A stretch of 64,000 bases of DNA from positions 102,715 to 166,714 of the forward strand of contig DATMYV010000012.1 in NCBI GenBank assembly GCA_035560795.1. The letters run 5' to 3'. The position numbers and the translations under genes were made by a program. Shown piece by piece: positions 1-7,969 of the stretch. The notes under the pieces were generated by a model. That model was given only the letters and a program-made list of their open reading frames with translations. It had not been told where the DNA came from and searched no databases. Each line of letters begins with the position of its first letter. Within the stretch, counting starts at the first letter, position 1. This stretch comes from Longilinea sp035560795. Lineage in GTDB: Bacteria; Chloroflexota; Anaerolineae; Anaerolineales; Anaerolineaceae.

Positions 1-324
1 CGCCAGCGTTCCAAACAACACCGAAACCAGGCGGTTGAAAGTCAATTCGGGATAGCTGTCAATCTGTGATTCGATGAAGTAGTAAGGAAGGCTGTAAACC
101 AGCTTGACAAAGGCAGGATGTTCCCGGTTTTCTGCGTAATTGATCACGCCGCGAACATCGCCGGTTTGAATCAGATGGGCATAATCGCTGCCCGCTTTCA
201 TATAAACCGGCTCGTCGGCGTCGATGGGAAGCTGCCAGGCAGCCCAAACGCGCACCAATGCTGCCAGCAGGACGATCAGGGCGATGGTATAGGACCGCCG
301 CCACCAGGAAAACCGTTGGCGCAT
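1..324 (-). CDS. GT39-like membrane glycosyltransferase, N-terminal part (truncated by window edge)
   Basis: An open frame of 108 codons starts at ATG 324 and runs off the left edge without a stop. It begins MRQRFSWWRRSY, followed by a hydrophobic stretch (TIALIVLLAALVRVWAAW), and then has DADEPVY, which matches the Asp-Glu of the first extracytoplasmic loop in the PMT/ArnT (GT39) superfamily. Those enzymes transfer a sugar from a polyprenyl-phosphate donor on the outer face of the membrane. The start lies one base beyond the stop of the GH13 gene at 326, so it is probably the distal gene of the sugar-import operon. Family assignment rests on one motif and topology, and the acceptor cannot be told. 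Confidence 0.7.
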   Translation of the reverse strand, partial: MRQRFSWWRRSYTIALIVLLAALVRVWAAWQLPIDADEPVYMKAGSDYAHLIQTGDVRGVINYAENREHPAFVKLVYSLPYYFIESQIDSYPELTFNRLVSVLFGTLA

Positions 325-325
325 A

Positions 326-2035
326 TTATTGCGCCGGTCGTAATTGAATGATCAGATGGGCATAAGCCGGTAATTCAGCGATTGGCTGAAAACCTTTCAC
401 CGCACCGTTATCATCCAGGGTCAAATCCGCCAGGCTGGCGCCATCCAACAGAGACTCGGTGGTATATTTTCCACCAGGTTGATTCAAATCGAGGTTGACG
501 GCATATTCACTGACTGCAGCATCGCTCAGATTGATCAGGATGAGGATCACCTGGCCTTGGTATTCCCGCACAGCTGCATAGACTTGGGAGGTCCCCGTGT
601 CAATCCAGCGATAGCTGCCAACTAAAAGAGCAGGAGTTTTCTGGCGCAATTGGATCAATGCACGGTAGAGATTGAGCAGCGACGCTGCATCTGAAGATTG
701 CAACTCGACGTTTATTTTCTTGTAATCCGAATTGACACCCATCCAGGCTTTACCGCCAGTACTGAAACCGGCGCGGTCCGCGGATGACCATTGCATGGGG
801 GTGCGGATCTGCTCATCCGGTTTGGCGCCAAACATGCCAATTTCTTCGCCGTAGTACACAAAAGGTACACCTTTTGAGGTCAATAAAAGGACCGCCGCGT
901 TCTTCATGGTGCCAACATCGCCCAAAAGCTGGTTACTCACCCGGTTCATGTCATGATTGGTGAGAAACGTCGCCATGGAGTTATCCGGATACAAATTGGT
1001 TTCAAAGGAAACGGAATTTCCCATTCGTTTTGCATCCGCCTGATTTAAGCCTTTTATCAGGCCGGTCGATAGGTCAAATCCAAACGCCAGATCCATATTC
1101 TGATCTTTGATGTATTGGACCACCGAGAATGAACTCTCCCAAACCTCGCCAACGACCAGTGCTTGCGGGTTGATCGATTTGACCAGGGCATTGAATTCTT
1201 TCAGGTAAGCATGGGTTTCAGGCGTGTTGACCTGGTCTTTGCCATCTTCAATTAAATGTCGGGCTCCGTCCAGGCGGAAGCCATCCACACCTACGTCTTT
1301 CAGCCAAAAAGTTGTTATCTTCTTAATCTCATCACGAACCTCCGGTGTGCGGTAATTCAAATCCGGCATGCCAGACCAGAACACGGCGTAGTAAAAATCA
1401 TCGCGGGCAGTTTGATACCAGACTTTCTCGTTCCATGGTCCGACATAGCCAGGATCCGTTTGAGACCAGATGTAATAATCGCGGTAGGGTGAGTTCGGAT
1501 CTTTGACCGCTGATTCAAACCAGGGATGATGGATTGATGTGTGATTGATGACGAAATCGATAATGACGCGAATGCCGCGCTGGTGGGCAGCAGCCAGGAA
1601 TGCCTTAAAATCCTCCATCGTGCCGTAATCCGGATTTACGGTCATGTAATCCGTGATGTCATAGCCGTGGTAGGAAGTGGCTGGAAAGATCGGCATCAAC
1701 CAAAGCCCGGTGACACCGACATCAGAGGTCGTTTCCGGATTGCCGTCATTGAGATAATCCAGCTTTTCTGTCAGACCCTTAAAATCGCCAATACCGTCGC
1801 CGTTGCTGTCATAGAAACTGCGCACAAAGAGCTCGTAAAGCGTCCCCTGCTGCCACCAGGAAAGTTCAGGCATTTGGGCTAAGGGTGGCATCACGGTCGG
1901 AGATGGCACAGGAGTCTGCGTGGCAGGAATAGGGGTCGCCTGGCGGGTTGGCAAACAGGCTGCCAGAACAGCGGTCATTAGGAAAAGAGTAAGAAGTAAA
2001 TGTGACCGCTTAACGCCATTCCTGCTGTGGTTCAT
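326..2035 (-). CDS. Secreted GH13 alpha-amylase family lipoprotein
   Basis: Glycoside hydrolase of family 13, expected to cleave alpha-glucans or maltooligosaccharides outside the cell. A lipoprotein signal (hydrophobic core, then lipobox AVLAAC) is followed by a Pro/Thr linker. The barrel shows the four GH13 regions: DFVINH (about residue 160), GFRLDGARH with the nucleophile Asp (about 255), GEVW with the acid/base Glu (about 296) and FLTNHD (about 362). A C-terminal beta domain follows. ATG 2035 is preferred because GGAG lies 6 bases upstream; a GTG at 2047 in the same frame would add four residues. It sits downstream of malG with two hairpins between, and its product probably feeds the MalEFG importer. 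Exact substrate is not determinable. Confidence 0.93.
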   Translation of the reverse strand: MNHSRNGVKRSHLLLTLFLMTAVLAACLPTRQATPIPATQTPVPSPTVMPPLAQMPELSWWQQGTLYELFVRSFYDSNGDGIGDFKGLTEKLDYLNDGNPETTSDVGVTGLWLMPIFPATSYHGYDITDYMTVNPDYGTMEDFKAFLAAAHQRGIRVIIDFVINHTSIHHPWFESAVKDPNSPYRDYYIWSQTDPGYVGPWNEKVWYQTARDDFYYAVFWSGMPDLNYRTPEVRDEIKKITTFWLKDVGVDGFRLDGARHLIEDGKDQVNTPETHAYLKEFNALVKSINPQALVVGEVWESSFSVVQYIKDQNMDLAFGFDLSTGLIKGLNQADAKRMGNSVSFETNLYPDNSMATFLTNHDMNRVSNQLLGDVGTMKNAAVLLLTSKGVPFVYYGEEIGMFGAKPDEQIRTPMQWSSADRAGFSTGGKAWMGVNSDYKKINVELQSSDAASLLNLYRALIQLRQKTPALLVGSYRWIDTGTSQVYAAVREYQGQVILILINLSDAAVSEYAVNLDLNQPGGKYTTESLLDGASLADLTLDDNGAVKGFQPIAELPAYAHLIIQLRPAQ

Positions 2036-2093
2036 AGGACGCTCCACCTTCCAAAATTTTATTACCGAATATTATTGTCTATGGGATGATACT

Positions 2094-2120
2094 GGCCCGA
2101 CCCAAAATCTGGATCGGGCC
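2094..2120 (-). terminator. Hairpin between malG and the GH13 gene
   Basis: Stem 2094-2104 pairs with 2110-2120 (11 bp, one G-U on the minus strand) around a 5-base loop. On the minus strand it is not followed by a T run, so it is more likely a partial terminator, attenuator or RNA-stability element than a full terminator. The opposite strand carries the T-rich flank, but no plus-strand gene ends here. Confidence 0.5.
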
Positions 2121-2133
2121 ATATTTTACTTCA

Positions 2134-2155
2134 TGCATTGACTGCAATCAATGCA
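2134..2155. repeat. Inverted repeat TGCATTGA-6-TCAATGCA
   Basis: Perfect 8-base inverted repeat with a 6-base centre, directly after the malG stop and before the stronger hairpin at 2094-2120. It could be a second RNA hairpin protecting the upstream message or a protein-binding site. Confidence 0.4.
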
Positions 2156-2179
2156 AGAGCTTTCCATTGAATGCTGCAA

Positions 2180-3025
2180 TTATCCCTTGACACCTCCCAG
2201 TGTCAGGCCGCCTTCGAAATAACGCTGCATAAACAGGAACATGATGACCGTCGGAACGATCACGATCATTGCGCCTGCGGCAAAGTATCCCCACGGCACA
2301 CTCATGCTGTTTGACAGTGAATACAAGGCAGGCACCGCCAGTTTGACCGAATCCGGTGCAGGCACCAATACCGAAGCAAAAACGAAATCGCCCCAGCCGC
2401 TCATAAATGCCAGAATTGCGGTTGTTGCCAGCGCGGGACGGGCCAACGGTATGGCGATCAGCAGGAAGGCCTGTACTGGCCCGCAGCCGTCCAACATGGC
2501 CGATTCCTCCAAATCAATTGGAATGGTATCAAAATACCCTTTCAGATTCCAGGTACAAAAAACGATCGTGCCGGCGGCATAGGCTAGAATCAAGCCCAGA
2601 TGTTTTCCATAGAGGCCAAGGGCAGTCAGAAGCTGCGCGATGGCCACCAGGGAAAGAATGCCCGGGAAGGTCGAAAGAGCCAGCAGCAGGATAAGAAAAC
2701 CTTCGCGGCCGCGAAACCGGAAACGGGAAAGGGCAAAAGCAGCCGAGGTACAAATGAGTAGGGAAACGACTGTGGTTATCGAGGCTACTTTAATGCTGTT
2801 TGTCAACCAGGTAAGGAATGGTTTTTCAAACAACATAACCTGGTAATTGCGCCACGACCATTCGGTTGGAATGAACATCCCCAGCAGATCGAAGGAATAT
2901 AAACGCTCGCTCGGCCGCCCTGATGCCAATAACGCAAACCAGACCGGGTAAAAGGCGAAAATCGCCATCAGGATCAGGACGACGTATTGAAAAATGCGGA
3001 CTGGAACGGAAGTTTTGCGTTTCAT
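2180..3025 (-). CDS. Carbohydrate ABC transporter permease, MalG type
   Basis: Inner-membrane permease of a CUT1-type sugar importer, 281 residues with about six membrane segments. The cytoplasmic EAA loop that docks on the ATPase reads EESAMLDGCGP with the conserved Gly at about 175. It overlaps the malF stop by four bases (ATGA) and has AAAGGAG upstream, so MalF and MalG are translationally coupled. Together with the MalE-like lipoprotein they form the import channel. The ATP-binding subunit is not in the window. Confidence 0.93.
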   Translation of the reverse strand: MKRKTSVPVRIFQYVVLILMAIFAFYPVWFALLASGRPSERLYSFDLLGMFIPTEWSWRNYQVMLFEKPFLTWLTNSIKVASITTVVSLLICTSAAFALSRFRFRGREGFLILLLALSTFPGILSLVAIAQLLTALGLYGKHLGLILAYAAGTIVFCTWNLKGYFDTIPIDLEESAMLDGCGPVQAFLLIAIPLARPALATTAILAFMSGWGDFVFASVLVPAPDSVKLAVPALYSLSNSMSVPWGYFAAGAMIVIVPTVIMFLFMQRYFEGGLTLGGVKG

Positions 3026-4242
3026 TCGTACGCTCCTTTCGTAATCCGTGTGATCCGCAAGCTGTAAAGCGTAGCGGCAAACAGCATGATGAAGATCATT
3101 ACTGCAAAGGCAGTGGCAAGGCCGTAATTTTGTGATTGGAAAATCTGGCGGTATGCATACACCATGACAAACTCGGTGGCACCCGGCGTGTTTGCGCCGG
3201 TTTGCGGACCTCCAGCAGTAATCGCAAAGGCCGTGCCAAACATTTGAAACGCAGTAATGGATGTCAGCACCATGGCAGGCAATACTGCCGGCCGGATAAG
3301 CGGCAGGGTGATCGAGCGAATTTTATGCCACCAAGTCGCACCATCCACATCGGCAGCTTCATACAATTCCACCGGAATGGATTGCAAGGCGCCCAGGATG
3401 ACCACCATGACAAACGGGTAAGAGAACCAGGTATCCGCCAAAACGATCACACCAAAGGCTGAGGTTGGGTCATTCAGCCAGACCTTGGGTGCAATGTTGA
3501 ATAAGACACCCAATACCTGATTGATCGTGCCCTGTTCGCGGAAAAGGAACTGCCAGATCAGCGCCACCAGGATGGCAACAGAACTAGCGCCCCAGGGTAA
3601 GAAGAGGATGACGCGGAAGAATGTTTTTCCGGGCAGATCGTTGTTATTAAGAATCAGCGCCAGAACGAAACCAATCAGGAAGGTCAGGGGAACCCGGATG
3701 ATAACAAACAGCAAGGTCCTGAAAACGACCACAATGAAATCGCCGGTGGTCATCAAGAGCTTAAATGCACCCGAGAAATCAAGTAGTAAAGCAACCAAAA
3801 TACCTGCAATCAGCCCGATCAGCCAGATCAATCCTGAGCCGACATCACGGGTTACCTTCTTCCCTTGCCATTTATCCACCTGCCAGGCAATTATGAGAGG
3901 TACAAAGGCGGCGAATATCTTCAACAAAGCCGTCAATGCATCTCCGGTAAACAAGGTTCCTAGCAGATCTTTGTAGTTCTTGTAAACCGGATTGGCAACC
4001 TTGTATGGACTGCCTAAACCAGTGGGAGCATTTTCTCGAAAAGAAGGCCAGCACAGCGGATCCAGAACGCCGGTCAGGGTAACCGAACAATCCGGGTTTG
4101 GACGGAATTTGTTGCGGTTGGTGAAGGAAATATAGGTATTTAACAGAATCGGGTAGATGTTAAAAATAAGAATTGCGATAATGGTGGGCAGCAGAAAGAG
4201 GAAAACAGTCAGGGTCTTTTTTCGTCCAGACCAGACATTCAT
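3022..4242 (-). CDS. Carbohydrate ABC transporter permease, MalF type
   Basis: Partner permease of MalG, 406 residues. The C-terminal half is a normal permease with the EAA motif YEAADVDGATWWHKI at about 290. The N-terminal part is longer than in the usual 290-300 residue members: after the first membrane helix there is an external loop of about 70 residues with two Cys, followed by two extra hydrophobic segments. This resembles E. coli MalF, which also has extra helices and a large periplasmic loop contacting MalE. Start ATG 4242 has AAGGAGGGCGAA in front. Confidence 0.92.
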   Translation of the reverse strand: MNVWSGRKKTLTVFLFLLPTIIAILIFNIYPILLNTYISFTNRNKFRPNPDCSVTLTGVLDPLCWPSFRENAPTGLGSPYKVANPVYKNYKDLLGTLFTGDALTALLKIFAAFVPLIIAWQVDKWQGKKVTRDVGSGLIWLIGLIAGILVALLLDFSGAFKLLMTTGDFIVVVFRTLLFVIIRVPLTFLIGFVLALILNNNDLPGKTFFRVILFLPWGASSVAILVALIWQFLFREQGTINQVLGVLFNIAPKVWLNDPTSAFGVIVLADTWFSYPFVMVVILGALQSIPVELYEAADVDGATWWHKIRSITLPLIRPAVLPAMVLTSITAFQMFGTAFAITAGGPQTGANTPGATEFVMVYAYRQIFQSQNYGLATAFAVMIFIMLFAATLYSLRITRITKGAYE

Positions 4243-4276
4243 TTCGCCCTCCTTTTTCGAGATGATGGGGAAAAGT

Positions 4277-4305
4277 TGGGAGGACTGTTTTGGACAGTCC
4301 TCCCA
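4277..4305 (-). promoter_or_regulatory. Strong hairpin between malE and malF
   Basis: A perfect 12-bp stem (4277-4288 with 4294-4305) around a 5-base loop lies just after the MalE-like stop codon. On the minus strand it is followed by ACTTTTCCCC. Such hairpins between binding protein and permease genes commonly give partial termination or protect the upstream message, so that the binding protein is made in excess. That role is inferred. Confidence 0.75.
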
Positions 4306-4320
4306 TTTCGATCAAAAGAT

Positions 4321-5628
4321 TTACTTCATTGCAGCGACGGCGGTTTCAGCAGCCGTCTGAGCATCTGCCATGGCAGCTTCCGGAGTCTGAGCGCCAGTCC
4401 AGATGGCTGCGGAGGCCTTGCCTACCGGATCCCACTGCGCGGAAGAGAAGGGCGAGGGGGACATCGGGATACCCAGGTTCAGGGCAGCGCCGAAGCCAAC
4501 GACAGCGGCCAACGAAGCGACTTCGGGGTCCTTCAGCGCAGCAGTTACCGCCGGGATGGTCTTATTGACCAGGGCGATTTTCTTCTGCACTTCAGCGGAG
4601 GTGAAGTACTTCATAATATCCAGAGCAACTTCAGCATTGCCGCGATCAACAGCGTTCTTGGTCATCAACAAAGCCTTGATGCCGACGAAGGGGCGGCCGA
4701 AGGGGAGAATTCCGTAATCGACTTTGTCTTCTTCAACGCCGGCGATCGCCCAGGGGCCAGTCCACCACATGCCAACCTTGCCAGCGGCGAGGTCTGCCTT
4801 GCAGATATCATAGCTGTTTTCCTTCAGCGAAACCTTGGACAAAGCCAACAGGAAATTGGCAGCCTTGATCGCTTCGGGGGAATTCAGGTTGACAGTGCCG
4901 TCTTCGCTGATGTAGGAAGGAACGCCTTCACCAAAGAAGATAGGGGCCATGTGGTAAGCATCGCTGCCGCCAAATGCCTGGTTGCAGATCAATACATTGC
5001 CAGTATCCTTCTGGAATTTGGTAGCCTTGGCCAGCAAATCATCGAAGTTCAGCGGATCGGTGGGCAGGTAATCAGCGGTCACAATCGCTTTGTTGTAGAC
5101 CAACGCGATGCCTTCCTGTGATTCAGGAAGACCCCAGATCTTGCCGCTCCACTGCACGCCAGCGACCGCAGCCGGTTCGTACGTGCTGGTCAGGAAATCG
5201 GCGGTGACGCCGAGGTCATCCAGGGCAACAATGTTGCCAACCAGCGCCTGAGCGCCAATCTGGTCATTCGCCCAGCCGATGATGTCGGGACCTTCGCCAG
5301 CAGGGATCGCAACCTTGAGGGCGTTGGAAACATCTTCAGGCTTCGAAAGGTCGATGATGACGCCAGGGTGGGCAGTTTCATAGTCTTTGAAAGCTGCGGC
5401 GATGGCATCCAAATACTTGCCATCCCATTGGTGCCAGATCTTGATTGTTACTGCTTCAGGTGCAGCAGTCGCCTCGGGAGCTTTAGTAGCCTCGGGGGCC
5501 TTGGTGGCTTCGGGAGCCTTGGTCGGCTCGACGGGTGCCGTTGTCGCAGTCGCTGCGGGGGCGCAGGCGGCCAGGACGAAAACGGCGATCAGAATGAAAC
5601 TGATCAGGGTTAGAAACTTTTTCGACAT
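4321..5628 (-). CDS. Sugar ABC transporter substrate-binding lipoprotein, MalE type
   Basis: Extracellular solute-binding protein family 1, 435 residues, which captures an oligosaccharide and delivers it to MalF/MalG. The N-terminus is a lipoprotein signal with lipobox VLAAC, then a tether of APEATK-type repeats, then the two-lobed binding fold starting around IKIWHQWDGKYLDAI. The motif GKVGMWWTGPWAIAG is typical of maltodextrin-type binding proteins. Start ATG 5628 is preceded by AGGAGAAAAGAG. A long leader separates it from the ROK gene. Specificity for maltodextrins is inferred from the adjacent GH13 enzyme. Confidence 0.93.
   Translation of the reverse strand: MSKKFLTLISFILIAVFVLAACAPAATATTAPVEPTKAPEATKAPEATKAPEATAAPEAVTIKIWHQWDGKYLDAIAAAFKDYETAHPGVIIDLSKPEDVSNALKVAIPAGEGPDIIGWANDQIGAQALVGNIVALDDLGVTADFLTSTYEPAAVAGVQWSGKIWGLPESQEGIALVYNKAIVTADYLPTDPLNFDDLLAKATKFQKDTGNVLICNQAFGGSDAYHMAPIFFGEGVPSYISEDGTVNLNSPEAIKAANFLLALSKVSLKENSYDICKADLAAGKVGMWWTGPWAIAGVEEDKVDYGILPFGRPFVGIKALLMTKNAVDRGNAEVALDIMKYFTSAEVQKKIALVNKTIPAVTAALKDPEVASLAAVVGFGAALNLGIPMSPSPFSSAQWDPVGKASAAIWTGAQTPEAAMADAQTAAETAVAAMK
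5455..5540 (-). repeat. Short tandem repeat encoding the APEATK tether of MalE
   Basis: About four imperfect 18-base units encode (A)PEATK/PEATA just after the lipidated Cys. This is a low-complexity spacer that holds the binding domain off the membrane. Unit number could vary between strains by slippage. Confidence 0.7.
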
Positions 5629-5671
5629 CTCTTTTCTCCTATCCTAATAACTTGAGCATCGATTCGTATCC

Positions 5672-5687
5672 GGATGGACTTCCATCC
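5672..5687. promoter_or_regulatory. Dyad GGATGGA-2-TCCATCC in the malE leader
   Basis: A perfect 7-base dyad separated by two bases lies 44 bases upstream of the malE start. It may be an operator or an RNA hairpin with a 4-base loop. No regulator is known for it. Confidence 0.4.
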
Positions 5688-5748
5688 AGTAAACGACAAC
5701 TAAGGAACGACTTCGGAAGTGTATGCAGCCAATGTCTGGTAATTTACC

Positions 5749-5758
5749 ACCTCCTTTA
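5749..5758 (-). promoter_or_regulatory. Extended Shine-Dalgarno-like leader element (AAAGGAGGTG) upstream of malE
   Basis: On the minus strand AAAGGAGGTG is a 10-base perfect complement of the conserved 16S rRNA 3' end. It stands about 120 bases before the malE start, not at ribosome-binding distance. The GGT of the element can pair with ACC a few bases on (GGTAA-A-TTACC), making a short hairpin. Only tiny frames follow. The same arrangement occurs at 63689-63698 upstream of the exported nucleotidase. Its role is unknown. Confidence 0.5.
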
Positions 5759-5762
5759 TCGA

Positions 5763-6983
5763 TCAGCCATGATCCGCTAATTGATGTAAAACGATCGAAA
5801 GCGCTTGAACTACAGCACCCATAGCGGAAGAGCGCCTGCCAAGCAATGCAGAGGTAATGCGCACCGATCTGGAAGCGGGTAAAAGACTCCGCTCATGCAC
5901 CGTTTGGCGAATTGGCTCAAGCAATAAATCGCCAATTTGTGCTACGCCTCCGCCGACAACCACCATACTCGGATTGAAAAGATTCACCAGGCTGGCTAAA
6001 GCAGTGCCCAGGTGCACACCTGCTTCGGAAACAATCTGTTGAGATACCAGATCCCCACGCCGCGCTGCTGCAATTATATCGCGTGAACGAATTTTATCCA
6101 CCGGATTGATCTCAGATAGGATGGTGCGCCGGCCATTTCTCACTTCCCGAATGGCCTGATCGGAAATAGCACGTCCGCCTGCCAATGCTTCAAGGCATCC
6201 GCGATTGCCGCAGGAACAAATGGGGCCGTTTTCATCTATGGTAATATGTCCGATTTCGCCAGCTGAGCCGGAAGCGCCGCGAAGGATTTGTCCGTCCAGC
6301 AAAAGTCCCGCGCCGATTCCGGTACCGACTTTGATGTAAGCCAGGTTCCGTTCACCCCGTCCAGCACCATAAGCCCATTCACCAATGGCACCCAGTTCTG
6401 CGTCATTGCTGAGCGAGACGGGAACGCCAAATCGTGCTTCAAGGTCATCGCGAATCGGATAGCCATCCCATCCAGGCATGATTGGCGGACCGGATACGCC
6501 GCCACCCTCGACCACAGGTCCAGGAACCCCGGCACCAACAGCTGAGATATCCTTGATGGTCAATCCAGCCTCGGACAAAATTTGTTTTACAAGTGATTCA
6601 ATGCGCGGAAGACAAACGGATGGGCCATCGTTTATATCAAATGGTTCATCCATCTCGCGCACCACTTTGGCTGAAAAATCAGCGATCAGGATCGTGACAT
6701 GGGTTGCTCCCATATCGATCCCAAGTACATATCCGCGGTCGGGATTAATCTCCAAAACGATCGGACGCCGTCCGCTTGGATAGTGCGCTTCAATTTCTCG
6801 CACCAACCCAGTCAATTGTAAATCTGAAACAATCGTTGTGATGGCTGCGCGAGTCAAATTCATTTGGCGGGATAGTTCAATGCGTGATATGCCGCCTGAG
6901 GTGAACCGGATCAGGTCCACTACAGCGTGTTTGTTAAGGTTCTTTACATTCTGTTTTGGAAGAGTCCAAAAGAACGTGCTCAA
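5763..6983 (-). CDS. ROK family transcriptional regulator (NagC/XylR type)
   Basis: Probable repressor of the downstream sugar-uptake operon, 406 residues. Residues about 15-70 form a winged helix-turn-helix (ISRIELSRQMNLTRAAIT). The rest is a ROK sugar-kinase fold with the phosphate-binding DMGATH near 95 and the zinc-binding CSCGNRGCLEALAGG at about 254-268. Members of this family sense sugars or sugar phosphates and release DNA. It is transcribed from its own good promoter and flanked by two copies of AATCAATTG, candidates for autoregulation. The stop lies 134 bases before malE. Confidence 0.93.
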   Translation of the reverse strand: MSTFFWTLPKQNVKNLNKHAVVDLIRFTSGGISRIELSRQMNLTRAAITTIVSDLQLTGLVREIEAHYPSGRRPIVLEINPDRGYVLGIDMGATHVTILIADFSAKVVREMDEPFDINDGPSVCLPRIESLVKQILSEAGLTIKDISAVGAGVPGPVVEGGGVSGPPIMPGWDGYPIRDDLEARFGVPVSLSNDAELGAIGEWAYGAGRGERNLAYIKVGTGIGAGLLLDGQILRGASGSAGEIGHITIDENGPICSCGNRGCLEALAGGRAISDQAIREVRNGRRTILSEINPVDKIRSRDIIAAARRGDLVSQQIVSEAGVHLGTALASLVNLFNPSMVVVGGGVAQIGDLLLEPIRQTVHERSLLPASRSVRITSALLGRRSSAMGAVVQALSIVLHQLADHG

Positions 6984-6998
6984 CTACCCGCCTCAGTC

Positions 6999-7007
6999 CA
7001 ATTGATT
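6999..7007 (-). promoter_or_regulatory. Candidate ROK operator, downstream copy (AATCAATTG)
   Basis: AATCAATTG on the minus strand lies between the -10 element and the ROK start codon. The same 9-mer occurs on the plus strand at 7072-7080, beyond the -35 element. The two inverted copies bracket the promoter. Assignment to the ROK protein is inferred. Confidence 0.45.
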
Positions 7008-7013
7008 GCTAGA

Positions 7014-7041
7014 ATTTTAGCACAAGCCACCTATTTGTCAA
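7014..7041 (-). promoter_or_regulatory. Sigma-70-type promoter of the ROK gene
   Basis: TTGACA (7036-7041), 16-base spacer, TAAAAT (7014-7019), read on the minus strand. The predicted start is near 7007, about 25 bases before the ROK start codon. Confidence 0.7.
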
Positions 7042-7071
7042 GTCATTTAACATAGAAAGCGGCTGGCTGTA

Positions 7072-7082
7072 AATCAATTGAT
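7072..7082 (+). promoter_or_regulatory. Candidate ROK operator, upstream copy
   Basis: AATCAATTGAT; the inner ATCAATTGAT (7073-7082) is a perfect 10-base palindrome. It lies about 30 bases upstream of the -35 element of the ROK promoter and mirrors the copy at 6999-7007. Confidence 0.45.
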
Positions 7083-7159
7083 CGGACAAGTGTTGGGATA
7101 CTTCATCATACACAGTTTTTAGATTAAATCAAAGCCTTTTTGGAGTATTTGTATTATTT

Positions 7160-7873
7160 TTATTGAATTGGCGGCAATGGCGTTGGCGTCACAACCGGAA
7201 CTGGTTGAAAGATTATTTCCTGGTAACCCAAGCTGCGCAATAGACGTTCAAGGTAATCTTGTCCATTTTCTACCGCTCGATCGAGTATGCCATCAGCGAT
7301 TGCTGATTTCAAGATTTCGGATTCGGCAGCCTGCCGGGCACGGGTTTCCAGGGTTTCATCTCCATTTGTGAGCAGCCCCTGCTCGCGGTCATAAACATAC
7401 GATTTTTCGTTATCAAGCGTGGCAACAAAGATTTCAGGCGATGGCAAACGAACGTGCAATGCGCCATTTTGCATGTAAAGATCACTCGTCGACATCTTGG
7501 AAAGATCCAATCCAGCGATTACACGGCCGTAAGCAATAAACAGCAACCGGTCGCCGAATAAAATTCCAATTTTTTGCCCGGTTTCTGCCGTAATGACCTT
7601 TTCTACGGTGTATTCAATTGTTTCCAGGCGGGCTAATGAGCGTACTTCATGAATAATGGTAACCGGATCCGGTAGGATGGTTGGGGTCGGATGGAGAAAA
7701 GCAGAAACCTGGGTACTCAATCGTTGATTGCTGTCTTCCAATGGATTTAGAACGCGATTGGCGGTTTGTTTTACGAAGAATAGAACGAGGAAAAGATAGA
7801 CAACGAGAATCAGTGCCAGCACGCTAAAGAAGATTGCAAATGGATTTATTTTGCGTTGTGGATCTTGATTCAT
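7160..7873 (-). CDS. DUF4230 domain protein, membrane-anchored
   Basis: 237 residues with a single N-terminal membrane helix (about 11-33) and no lipobox. The outside domain carries the DUF4230 signature around SLARLETIEYTVEKVI and ends in a short Pro-rich tail. The family is widespread and of unknown function. Start ATG 7873 has CAGGAGTTCCG in front. It is divergent from the PhnD-like gene, sharing a palindromic -10 region. No neighbour suggests a function. Confidence 0.8.
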   Translation of the reverse strand: MNQDPQRKINPFAIFFSVLALILVVYLFLVLFFVKQTANRVLNPLEDSNQRLSTQVSAFLHPTPTILPDPVTIIHEVRSLARLETIEYTVEKVITAETGQKIGILFGDRLLFIAYGRVIAGLDLSKMSTSDLYMQNGALHVRLPSPEIFVATLDNEKSYVYDREQGLLTNGDETLETRARQAAESEILKSAIADGILDRAVENGQDYLERLLRSLGYQEIIFQPVPVVTPTPLPPIQ

Positions 7874-7912
7874 CGGAACTCCTGTTTCCCGTTCAAACCA
7901 GCCTGTATTTAT

Positions 7913-7924
7913 TGATTATAATCA
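7913..7924. promoter_or_regulatory. Palindromic divergent -10 region (TGATTATAATCA)
   Basis: A perfect 12-base palindrome that contains TATAAT on both strands (plus 7917-7922, minus 7915-7920). It lies between divergent starts at 7873 and 7970. No strong -35 box was seen on either side. It may serve both directions and could be masked by one regulator. Confidence 0.5.
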
Positions 7925-7969
7925 TTCTATCTGATTCGGTTCAACCCGTCAAAAATTGGAGTAGACCTT

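Noticed and set aside
5455..5540. Short repeats resembling a CRISPR or satellite array
   Set aside because: The 18-base repeats are in frame and encode the APEATK tether of a lipoprotein.
5700..5752. A 16-codon GTG frame after AAAGGAG in the malE leader
   Set aside because: The GTG lies inside the SD-like sequence itself, leaving no spacing for initiation; kept only as part of the leader element.
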